Below, in pieces: positions 7,475 through 14,661 of a stretch of 26,848 bases of DNA. Made by a program: the position numbers and the translations under genes. How positions within the stretch are numbered: position 1 is the stretch's first letter; each line of letters opens with the position of its first letter. A model generated the notes under the pieces. That model searched no databases. It was not told the DNA's origin and worked only from the letters and a program-made list of their open reading frames with translations. The stretch comes from an uncultured Desulfomonile sp. (GTDB lineage: Bacteria; Desulfobacterota; Desulfomonilia; Desulfomonilales; Desulfomonilaceae): NCBI GenBank assembly GCA_937915285.1, contig CALDNG010000432.1:1-26848 (forward strand), in the 5' to 3' direction.

Positions 7475-8503
7475 ATGCTGGAAGAAACAGTTTTTTATAT
7501 ATGCATCGGAATGATATTTCTTTTTGCCTTCGTCAATGGATTTCACGACGGTGGTAATGTCATCGCTTCGATAATCTGTTCGAGATCTTTGCGTCCCATG
7601 CGGGCATTGGCGCTTGCCTGTCTGGGTGAGTTGTTGGGCCCCCTGCTTTTGGGGACTGCGGTTGCGGTCACGATGTCGTCCAACATACTCAAGCCTGAAT
7701 TACTGGAGACTCTTCCCAGCATCAGCCTTTACATACTGGTTGGCTCGGCGGTTGGTTCGGCCATTATGTGGAAATTGCCGACTTGGTATCTGGGGGTTCC
7801 ATCGAGTGGGTCGCATGCGCTTCTAGGCGGCATGGTGGGGGCTGGAGTAATCTCGCTTGGCGAAAATTCGGTCTCACTGGACAAGGTCCTCATGACCGTG
7901 GTAATCCCGATGCTGACATCCCCGTTGATCGGGATTGTACTTGGATACATCATCTTCTCCATGATCAGGGGAGCCTTCCGTTCTTCCCATAGAGGAGTGG
8001 GGCGTTTGTTTGCAGGTTTACAGAGGCCCACGCTAATTTTTCTGGCAGCCACACATGGGTCTAATGACGCCCAGAAGTCAATGGGCCTGATCTCGATTGC
8101 GCTTGCTGCAGGCTCAGGCGAGATGCACGGCCACTTACCACTCCCTTTCTGGGCTGTCCTAGGGTGTGCCATAGCAATATCCTCGGGATTGGCATTCGGC
8201 GGATGGAGAATAGTCAAGACCGTAGGATTCGGGATTTGTCGAATGGAGCCTGTCCATTCGTTTGCTTCACAACTCGCTTCTACAAGTGTTATTCTGTCGG
8301 CGTCAGTGGTGGGTTTTCCGGTCAGCACCACTCAGATAATAGCCTCGTCCGTCATGGGCGTAGGCGCCTCTAGGAGATTGAGTGGGGTTCGGTGGTCCGC
8401 AGCCGCAAATATCGCATATGCGTGGTTCCTGACGTTTCCTGTGTGCGCATTACTCGGAGCGGGGCTGTGTTGGGGGCTGAACAGGCTTTCAATAATGTTG
8501 TAA
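7475..8503 (+). CDS. Inorganic phosphate transporter, PiT family (PitA-like)
   Basis: A 342-residue PiT-family permease for phosphate, usually as a metal-phosphate complex driven by protons or sodium. It has about ten hydrophobic segments and the two PiT signatures: VNGFHDGGN at 20-28 (most relatives read NGFHDAAN) and THGSNDAQKSMG at 193-204. FPVSTTQIIASSVMGVG is the family's second-half repeat. It has no N-terminal soluble extension. DUF47 follows ten bases later with its own AAGGA site, so the two form an operon. The ATG overlaps the stop of a four-codon frame (TAATG); GGAAG lies nine bases upstream. Likely phosphate-regulated through the repeat at 7249-7266. It is of a different subtype from the second PiT gene in this window. 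Confidence 0.9.
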   Translation: MLEETVFYICIGMIFLFAFVNGFHDGGNVIASIICSRSLRPMRALALACLGELLGPLLLGTAVAVTMSSNILKPELLETLPSISLYILVGSAVGSAIMWKLPTWYLGVPSSGSHALLGGMVGAGVISLGENSVSLDKVLMTVVIPMLTSPLIGIVLGYIIFSMIRGAFRSSHRGVGRLFAGLQRPTLIFLAATHGSNDAQKSMGLISIALAAGSGEMHGHLPLPFWAVLGCAIAISSGLAFGGWRIVKTVGFGICRMEPVHSFASQLASTSVILSASVVGFPVSTTQIIASSVMGVGASRRLSGVRWSAAANIAYAWFLTFPVCALLGAGLCWGLNRLSIML

Positions 8504-8513
8504 AGGATCATCA

Positions 8514-9125
8514 ATGACTTTCTGGAAAATATTTGGACACAAGAGAGAAGTTGATTTTTACGAACTGCTCCTGGCTCAGGCGGAAAAAACTTTGGCCGGT
8601 TGCCAGGGGCTAGTCGAGTTTTTATCGGGCAACGGTAGCCCGGAAGAGATCAAAAAGCTGGAGCAGGAAGCTGATGATATCAGAAGGATACTGATAGATG
8701 AACTCAACCAGACATTCCTGACCCCGATGGACAGGGAGGACATTTTTTCGTTATCCCGAGCAATAGACGATGTTATCGACCACGCCCAGAATACCGTCAA
8801 AGAAATGCAGACTTTTGGAGTCGCCGCCAACCCGTTTTTGATCAAGATGTCAGAATTGCTATGCAAGGGGGCGGAGAACCTGGTTAACGCCATCAAACAT
8901 CTGAAAAAGAATCCGAACGTGGCTGTTGAATATGCGGTGAGGGCAAAGAGGGTTGAGAACAAAATGAATGACACGTTCCTTGCTGCGCTCAAGGAGCTTT
9001 TCCTGGGGGATGAGCCACGTATGATGTTTGCTTACCGGGAAATTTACCGGCACTTCAATCGCAGCGCAGACCGGGTTGATGAAGCTGCAAACATCATAAG
9101 CGACATAGTTGTCAAAATGTTCTGA
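8514..9125 (+). CDS. DUF47 / PhoU-like regulator of the PiT transporter
   Basis: A 203-residue all-helical DUF47 protein (TIGR00153 type, PhoU-like fold). Such proteins are encoded beside PiT permeases and are thought to control them; some PhoU relatives bind metal through E/DxxxD motifs. Visible features are LEQEADDIRRILIDEL, MDREDIFSLSRAIDDVIDHA and the C-terminal FNRSADRVDEAANIISDIV, which are characteristic. ATG with AAGGA seven bases upstream, ten bases after the PiT stop. It ends 20 bases from the stop of a second DUF47 gene on the other strand. Confidence 0.88.
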   Translation: MTFWKIFGHKREVDFYELLLAQAEKTLAGCQGLVEFLSGNGSPEEIKKLEQEADDIRRILIDELNQTFLTPMDREDIFSLSRAIDDVIDHAQNTVKEMQTFGVAANPFLIKMSELLCKGAENLVNAIKHLKKNPNVAVEYAVRAKRVENKMNDTFLAALKELFLGDEPRMMFAYREIYRHFNRSADRVDEAANIISDIVVKMF

Positions 9126-9144
9126 TGCGGATTTCTGTTTGGCT

Positions 9145-9813
9145 TTACCTGGCTATCATTATTCTGATCATGTCACCACTGTTTTCCAGATGGTCGGCTA
9201 TGTCTCCTGTCGTTTCCACAAGACGGATCATGAGGAAGAAAGTCTTCGGAGGCATATCCTCGTCCGCGCACAATCTTATGAACATTGTTTTTTCAAGGTC
9301 GTCTGACTCTTTCTCCCTGAACCTTATTTCCCTTATGATATCTTTGACTGCCTGTCTGTCTGACTCCATGCGGGTCTGGAAATAGGTGTGAGCCCTTAAC
9401 ACCATTTCCGGCAGGAATCCGAGGTAATCGCCAACCTCCCTGACCAGAACCATGTAGTCCTTCTGGATATCCTCAGGAATTGAAAGTTTGTAATATGACA
9501 TCCAGTACAAGGCATTCTTGATGCAATCCACCACCTTGTCAGCTTCACGAAGAAAGCTGAAAAAGACAGATTTTTCTACCGGCATCAAAATGGAAGGCGG
9601 CAAATGAGAACGAACATTCCTTTTGATCTTGTCAGCATCGGCTTCAATATCACGAATTTCTTCTTTCAATAGTTCGAATTGATCCGATTCACCTTTGAAA
9701 TAGGCTTCAACGGCCCTGACAAACACAGGACCGCACATGGCCACTTTAAGCGAGTGTTTGAGCGTGTTTTCGAAAGGGGAACGCTTGATCATGTTTATGA
9801 GAGGATTCCGCAT
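9145..9813 (-). CDS. Second DUF47 / PhoU-like protein
   Basis: A DUF47-family protein of about 222 residues, partner of the PiT gene just upstream on the minus strand. It shows the helical pattern EIRDIEADADKIKRNVRSHL, MPVEKSVFFSFLREADKVVD and, near the C-terminus, LVETTGDIADHLENSGDMIR. It is only distantly similar to the neighbouring DUF47 protein. I place the start at the ATG at 9813 (MRNPLINMI), which has an AGGCAGG stretch upstream and lies just past the PiT stop. An ATG-type start at 9867 would add 18 residues and overlap the PiT gene by 38 bases; it is possible but has a weaker case. Confidence 0.85.
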   Translation of the reverse strand: MRNPLINMIKRSPFENTLKHSLKVAMCGPVFVRAVEAYFKGESDQFELLKEEIRDIEADADKIKRNVRSHLPPSILMPVEKSVFFSFLREADKVVDCIKNALYWMSYYKLSIPEDIQKDYMVLVREVGDYLGFLPEMVLRAHTYFQTRMESDRQAVKDIIREIRFREKESDDLEKTMFIRLCADEDMPPKTFFLMIRLVETTGDIADHLENSGDMIRIMIAR

Positions 9814-9829
9814 TAGTAACCTGCCTAAA

Positions 9830-11056
9830 TCAGTATATTGCCGAGAGAATCGAGAAAATGACTGCACATGTGACCGCGGCTACGGGCACCGTGATTATCC
9901 AGTACAACATGATCTTCCACAGGACTCCGAGGTCCAGAGCCTGAAGTCCTCTTGCCAGTCCGACACCAACATAGGCGCCTATGGCGGCGTGCGTCGTCGA
10001 AACAGGAAGCCCCAACATTGAGGCGATGAGTATCATGGTCGCTGCCGAAAATTCCACAACGAACCCTCGAATACTAGTGAGTTCAGTTATCTTGGAGCCA
10101 ACCGTCTCTATGACCCGATAACCCCAAGTACAAATTCCTACACAAATCATAAAGCCGCCAAATCCCAGCATCCACACCGGAACAGGTGACGATTCAGCAA
10201 CCGATCCGGTCGAATAAATGAAATATATGCCAGCTAGAGGCCCCATAGCGTTGGCCACATCGTTTGCGCCATTACCGAATGCTACGTAGCATGAGGTCAT
10301 GACCTGCAAATACCTGAAAATATCCTCGGCTACACCCATCTTGTAATCGGAAAAAAATTTCCGCAATATTATTGAGCAAGCAACGTAAACCCCTACACCC
10401 ACTGCCACAGAAGCCATCAATGAATGGACGCTGCTGAATTCGAGTTTCCGGCTTAGTGGCGTGTCCAGAAAAAGGGCCAATGTCATAATGAAAATTGTTG
10501 CGGCTATCAACATTGGGGTAGTTTTGAGGGCGCCATGGACCGTGTCCATGCGCGAAAGCACCAATTTATCAATCAGTCCGAAAATCAGAAACGAACATAT
10601 GGCGCTTAATACCGGCGACAGCACCCACGACATCACTATGTATATTACCTGTGACCAGTTAACTGCCGACGCCCCTCCACTCACCAACCCGAAACCTATC
10701 ATGGCTCCAACGATCGAGTGAGTGGTGGAAACTGGCAGATTCTGGTATGTGGCCAGGCAGACCCATAGAGAAGCTGACAAAAGCGCAGACAACAATCCAA
10801 GCATTATTATTCTGGGATCACCAATGACCTGCGAATCAATTATGCCTTTCCGGATTGTTTGAGCTACATGAGAACCTACGAGAGTAGCGCCGAGGAAGGT
10901 AAGAATTGTGGCAATGAATAAAGCCTGACGCAGTGTTATAGCTCGCGCCCCAACAGCGGAAGCCATTGAGTTGGCCACATCGTTTGCGCCGATGTTCCAC
11001 GCCATGTAGGCGCCCGCTAAAACGCTAATAACGATTATTGAGGTTTCTACGTACAC
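9830..11056 (-). CDS. Inorganic phosphate transporter, PiT family (long form)
   Basis: A 408-residue PiT permease with about ten to eleven membrane segments. The family signatures are WNIGANDVANSM at 20-31 and FGNGANDVANAMGPLAG near 260, and NLPVSTTHSIVGAMIGFG and GLPVSTTHAAIGAYVGVG are the paired repeat motifs. These are closer to the canonical PiT consensus than those of the other copy in this window. Start codon GTG at 11056, after a weak CAGG site. The 235 bases upstream contain no Pho-box-like repeat or clear promoter that I could find. A DUF47 gene follows at once on the same strand, so this is a second, independent transporter-regulator pair. Confidence 0.92.
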   Translation of the reverse strand: MYVETSIIVISVLAGAYMAWNIGANDVANSMASAVGARAITLRQALFIATILTFLGATLVGSHVAQTIRKGIIDSQVIGDPRIIMLGLLSALLSASLWVCLATYQNLPVSTTHSIVGAMIGFGLVSGGASAVNWSQVIYIVMSWVLSPVLSAICSFLIFGLIDKLVLSRMDTVHGALKTTPMLIAATIFIMTLALFLDTPLSRKLEFSSVHSLMASVAVGVGVYVACSIILRKFFSDYKMGVAEDIFRYLQVMTSCYVAFGNGANDVANAMGPLAGIYFIYSTGSVAESSPVPVWMLGFGGFMICVGICTWGYRVIETVGSKITELTSIRGFVVEFSAATMILIASMLGLPVSTTHAAIGAYVGVGLARGLQALDLGVLWKIMLYWIITVPVAAVTCAVIFSILSAIY

Positions 11057-11291
11057 TTGACCTGTTTATTCTTTCCTTCGGAACTCGAGATAGGAGATTC
11101 TACTACATATGGCCACGTATCGAAACAGATCTTCTTTTCGTTTGGAGTATTTGCAATATGGGAAAATAGCTGATGGACGGATTCTGGAATAGGGCCTACC
11201 TTCCTCTGTGACATATTGATCCCGTGAGAAACAGGTGTGAAAAGATCAAAATGTCCATTAGACCAGGCTTTATCAATATAGAAATTTCAGT

Positions 11292-11615
11292 TCACGAATC
11301 CAGATCGTTCAACTCATCATTTTCCAAAATTCTTAACATTTTCCGGTGAAAAGTATTGCGGCTCATTCCAAGGCTTTTTGCCGCTCTCAATTTGTTGCCT
11401 CTGCTGCGTTCAAGAACCTTTATAATCAGCCGTTTTTCAATTTCACCCATGATCAACGGGTGTATCCCGTCTATGTTGTTGTCAACAAGATACTCGATCA
11501 AGGAATCCAGTGATTCTGATATGTTAGACTGCATCCTTATATGCGTTTGACCGTTGAAGCCAGACTGGAGCGAATCTTCACCGGATGCCGTGATGTCCGT
11601 ATCATCAGATTTCAT
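11292..11615 (-). CDS. Fis-family helix-turn-helix protein
   Basis: A 107-residue protein whose C-terminal half is the Fis / NtrC-type DNA-binding domain: EKRLIIKVLERSRGNKLRAA followed by the helix-turn-helix AAKSLGMSRNTFHRKM. The N-terminal 45 residues are polar and look unstructured. Size and layout are those of Fis, a nucleoid protein and transcription regulator. The ATG overlaps the dus stop by four bases (ATGA), so the two are coupled. E. coli also has dusB followed by fis, which strengthens the idea of a true Fis counterpart, though NtrC-tail proteins of other function have the same domain. Confidence 0.82.
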   Translation of the reverse strand: MKSDDTDITASGEDSLQSGFNGQTHIRMQSNISESLDSLIEYLVDNNIDGIHPLIMGEIEKRLIIKVLERSRGNKLRAAKSLGMSRNTFHRKMLRILENDELNDLDS

Positions 11616-12574
11616 GAAATGGTTTGCTTTCCAAAAAACTTTTTTATCAACTCAATGATGGCTACAGGATCTAACTGCCGGAACACTTCAAATCTGAAAT
11701 CAGTCCCGTTAGGAAACCCCTTGGAGTACCACCCTAAGTGTTTACGCATACGTCTAACACCAACTGTGGCCCCGAACGTCTGGATTTGGTCCAAAAAATG
11801 CTGCTGTATAGTATCAGAAAGAGGAGCGTCAACCAAGGGTTTTTCCTCATTACCGAGTGCCAGGAGAATCATTTTTGGAAGCCATGGTTTCCCCAGTGCG
11901 CCTCTTCCAATCATTACACCGTCGCACCCAGATGAAGCCAAGAGATCGAGGGCATCCTGAGTTCGGTTTACGCCACCGTTAGCTATTACTGGAATGGATG
12001 AGCGGTTTTTTATCTCGGCGATCAACTCGGCTGATACTGATCCGGAATGACCTGCTGATTTTGAGCGCCCGTGAACAATGATGGCGTCTACCCCCTCCTG
12101 CTCGGCAATTCCTGCAAGTTGTGGGGCTGTGAAATTTTTTTCGTCCCAACCGAGTCGCATCTTAATGGTCAAGGGAATGGAAATTGACTTTCTTACCGAC
12201 CTGATTATTTTTTGGGCAAGATCAACATCCTTCATCAGAGCAGCCCCGGACCCTGATCCTACAACCTTTCTAGCAGGGCAGCCCATGTTTATGTCTATAG
12301 CTGAGGCTCCATAACCATGGAGAAGCGCTGCGGCATCTGACATAGTTTTAGGATCACGTCCCACGATCTGAAAGAAAGTCGGGACCTGGTGTCCCTGAAG
12401 GTTGGCGGTTTCAAGCGCTTTTCGGGATTTGAGGGCAGCGTGAGCGCTGATCATCTCTGTCCACAGTCCCGAAACCCCAAAATGCTGAACTATACGTCGG
12501 AAAGGCGCGTCTGTTATTCCGGCCATCGGCGCAAGAACAACATTACCTTTCAAATCCAGATCAGCTATTCTCAT
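11612..12574 (-). CDS. dusB: tRNA-dihydrouridine synthase (DusB type)
   Basis: A 320-residue FMN-dependent tRNA-dihydrouridine synthase that reduces uridines in the D-loop. A TIM barrel with the signature VLAPMAGITDAPFRR (13-27), INMGCPARKV with catalytic Cys99, SIPLTIKMRLGWDE, the HGRS motif and GVMIGRGALGKPW are all visible. The length and signature fit DusB better than DusA or DusC. Its ATG overlaps the end of glmU by 14 bases, and its stop overlaps the Fis-like gene, giving glmU-dusB-fis as one transcript. Confidence 0.93.
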   Translation of the reverse strand: MRIADLDLKGNVVLAPMAGITDAPFRRIVQHFGVSGLWTEMISAHAALKSRKALETANLQGHQVPTFFQIVGRDPKTMSDAAALLHGYGASAIDINMGCPARKVVGSGSGAALMKDVDLAQKIIRSVRKSISIPLTIKMRLGWDEKNFTAPQLAGIAEQEGVDAIIVHGRSKSAGHSGSVSAELIAEIKNRSSIPVIANGGVNRTQDALDLLASSGCDGVMIGRGALGKPWLPKMILLALGNEEKPLVDAPLSDTIQQHFLDQIQTFGATVGVRRMRKHLGWYSKGFPNGTDFRFEVFRQLDPVAIIELIKKFFGKQTIS

Positions 12575-13952
12575 TTTTTGACTTATGACCCTGACCGGAT
12601 CTCAATGGATAGACTTTCTGTTTGGCGCGCGTAACAGCGAGTGACCCTTCAGGAACATCTTTTGTTATGGTGCTTCCCGCTCCGATCACACATCCCTCAC
12701 CAATGGTCACCGGGGCCACAAACTGGACGTCTGATCCCACAAAACAGTTGTCACTGATCACAGTCCGATGTTTTTTCTTGCCGTCGTAATTGCACGTAAT
12801 GGTTCCGCAGCCGATGTTGACATCACGGCCTATTTCACTGTCGCCAAGATATGTAAGGTGTGAAGCCTTGCTCCCATCACCCAAAATGGTTTTCTTAACC
12901 TCTACAAAGTTGCCCACCTTGCAGTTCCGGCCTATACTGGCTTCAGGTCTCAGGTGAGCCATAGGCCCTACCGACGCGCCAGACGCCACCAATGACTGAT
13001 TAAGTCTGGAGCAGGAGAGTATCCTGGAATTGTCAGCTATCTCACAATCAGAAATGAATGTGTTTGGTTCAATATTACAGCCTTCACCTATGACAGTTGC
13101 CCCCGTGATTACCGCGCCAGGCCAGATTACTGTATCCAGTCCTATCCTCACACTCCAGTCTATGTAAGTTGCAGACGGGTCTATGATCGTCACTCCGTTA
13201 AACATGTGCATGTCTGAGATTCGTTCGTAAATCTTCCTGGAGACAAAAGCCAGGTCAGCCCTTGAATTAATTCCCGAGGCTTCAGAAAAATCATCTATAC
13301 AGTATCCGTTAACTGCTTCTCCATCGTTGTTGGCTTCCTGTATTATGTCGGTCAGATAATATTCGTTTTGGGCATTGTTCGGTTTGAGTCGTTTCAACAA
13401 TTCAAACAGAAGTCCGGATTCCACCAGGTAAACCCCTGCGTTTATTTCGTTTATGCTTCGTTGAGTCTCGTCAGCGTCCTTTTCTTCGACTATCCTTTCG
13501 ACCAGCCCGTCATCAGTCCTGATTATCCTGCCGTACCCGCGAGGAATGCCGACAGATGCAGTCATTACGGTTAACCGACTTTGTCTTTCTTCATGATATT
13601 GAATGAACGATTTCAGTGTCGAGCTTTTAACAAGTGGAATGTCCCCGCAGAGGATCAAGATATGCCCCGAGAAATCAACCATGGAATTTCGCGCTGACTC
13701 AACGGCATGCCCAGTGCCTAACTGAGGCTCCTGAAGCTGAAAATCCAGTCCCTGACCTTCCAGAATTTCTTTTACCTTGTCAGCCTGATGTCCCACGACA
13801 AGGCAAATTTTCTGAATGCCCACATCCCTGGCGGAATCCAGAACATAGGATATCATGGGTCTTCCCGCTATTTCGTGAAGAACCTTGCATCGATTGGACT
13901 TCATCCTGGTCCCCTTGCCCGCCGCCAGTACAATTGCCGCATAGTCAGTCAT
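12561..13952 (-). CDS. glmU: Bifunctional GlcNAc-1-P uridyltransferase / GlcN-1-P acetyltransferase GlmU
   Basis: A 463-residue GlmU that makes UDP-GlcNAc for peptidoglycan and lipopolysaccharide. The N-terminal nucleotidyltransferase domain begins VLAAGKGTRMKS (8-19) with the LCGDIPLV metal site. The C-terminal half is a left-handed beta-helix of hexapeptide repeats with VGNFVEVKK, ASHLTYLGD and GCGTITCNYDGKKKHRT, the acetyltransferase active-site region. The frame is open 38 codons further upstream, but I start at the ATG at 13952 because homology begins there and the promoter at 13992-14018 would otherwise lie inside the gene. dusB and fis follow in overlap. GlmU uses the product of GlmS/GlmM; a GlmS-like protein is encoded at the right edge of the window. 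Confidence 0.95.
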   Translation of the reverse strand: MTDYAAIVLAAGKGTRMKSNRCKVLHEIAGRPMISYVLDSARDVGIQKICLVVGHQADKVKEILEGQGLDFQLQEPQLGTGHAVESARNSMVDFSGHILILCGDIPLVKSSTLKSFIQYHEERQSRLTVMTASVGIPRGYGRIIRTDDGLVERIVEEKDADETQRSINEINAGVYLVESGLLFELLKRLKPNNAQNEYYLTDIIQEANNDGEAVNGYCIDDFSEASGINSRADLAFVSRKIYERISDMHMFNGVTIIDPSATYIDWSVRIGLDTVIWPGAVITGATVIGEGCNIEPNTFISDCEIADNSRILSCSRLNQSLVASGASVGPMAHLRPEASIGRNCKVGNFVEVKKTILGDGSKASHLTYLGDSEIGRDVNIGCGTITCNYDGKKKHRTVISDNCFVGSDVQFVAPVTIGEGCVIGAGSTITKDVPEGSLAVTRAKQKVYPLRSGQGHKSKNENS

Positions 13953-13991
13953 GTTTCTTACCCGGACCTTCAATAGAATAATCGTTGAATA

Positions 13992-14018
13992 GTTATACTT
14001 AACGTAATAGGCTGTCAA
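13992..14018 (-). promoter_or_regulatory. Putative sigma-70 promoter of glmU-dusB-fis
   Basis: On the minus strand TTGACA (14018-14013), 15 bases, then TATAAC (13997-13992). The spacer is short, but both hexamers are good and the start would lie about 30-35 bases before the glmU ATG. Confidence 0.55.
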
Positions 14019-14025
14019 GCGTAGG

Positions 14026-14050
14026 TTTCCCGTATTGCAGCGTCGGGAAA
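14026..14050. repeat. Inverted repeat between divergent glmU and TIGR00725 genes
   Basis: TTTCCCG (14026-14032) and CGGGAAA (14044-14050) are perfectly complementary, with an 11-base spacer. It lies beside the glmU promoter in a divergent spacer and could be an operator for either direction. No regulator is suggested by the sequence. Confidence 0.3.
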
Positions 14051-14091
14051 TACCCTGATTTGCCAATGTTTTTTCAGGAGGTTACAGCCTG

Positions 14092-14661
14092 TTGCAGCGT
14101 AAATACAAAATTGGAGTAATGGGTTCGGCTCGTGAAAGTGAAGATTCGGAAACCGGCCGCAAGGCATTTATCATCGGCCGACAGATAGCTGATAATGGAG
14201 GCATTCTACTGACAGGCGGTTGTCCGGGGCTTCCCCACAGCGCGGTTCTTGGAGCACGCGAGTCTGGAGGTATGACAATAGCCATTTCACCTGCGATGAA
14301 CCTTCTCTCGCATTCACAGGATTTTGGCTATCCAGTTGACAGCGAAACCATTATCTTCACCGGAATGGGTAACAAGGGCAGGAATGTCATCCTGGTCAGG
14401 AGTTGCGATGCCTGCATCTTTGTTGCAGGCGGTATGGGAACATTAAACGAATTCACAATTGCATTTGACGATCTTTCGAATGACAACGTGATGGGAATCC
14501 TCACTGGCGCCGGAGGTTTGTCTGACAAATATATGGAGATCATACAAAAGACCGGCAAGACTACCAAAGCCACGATCGTTTCAGACGCTGACCCCTATTC
14601 CCTGGTGAAAAACATAATGGATACGCTAGCAAGACTTAGCGCTCACATGAACACATGCTGA
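14092..14661 (+). CDS. TIGR00725 / LOG-like Rossmann-fold protein
   Basis: A 189-residue protein of the SLOG superfamily (TIGR00725 type, related to LOG nucleoside-5'-monophosphate phosphoribohydrolases). Motifs: IGVMGSA at 7-13, LLTGGCPGLPHSAVLGA at about 39-55, and FVAGGMGTLNEF at 110-121, which replaces the PGGxGTxxE of true LOG enzymes. Glu120 is retained, while the Pro before GG is Ala. Nucleotide binding is likely; activity is uncertain. The start is TTG, supported by AGGAGG ten bases upstream and by the position of the N-terminal strand. The end overlaps the heparinase-like gene by seven bases, so the two are translationally coupled. Confidence 0.8.
   Translation: MQRKYKIGVMGSARESEDSETGRKAFIIGRQIADNGGILLTGGCPGLPHSAVLGARESGGMTIAISPAMNLLSHSQDFGYPVDSETIIFTGMGNKGRNVILVRSCDACIFVAGGMGTLNEFTIAFDDLSNDNVMGILTGAGGLSDKYMEIIQKTGKTTKATIVSDADPYSLVKNIMDTLARLSAHMNTC

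Noticed and set aside
7461..7475. Four-codon frame whose TAA overlaps the PiT start (TAATG)
   Set aside because: Too short to support; likely chance, although re-initiation is possible.
7729..8331. 200-codon minus-strand frame inside the first PiT gene
   Set aside because: Shadow of the PiT frame; no ribosome-binding site or family features.
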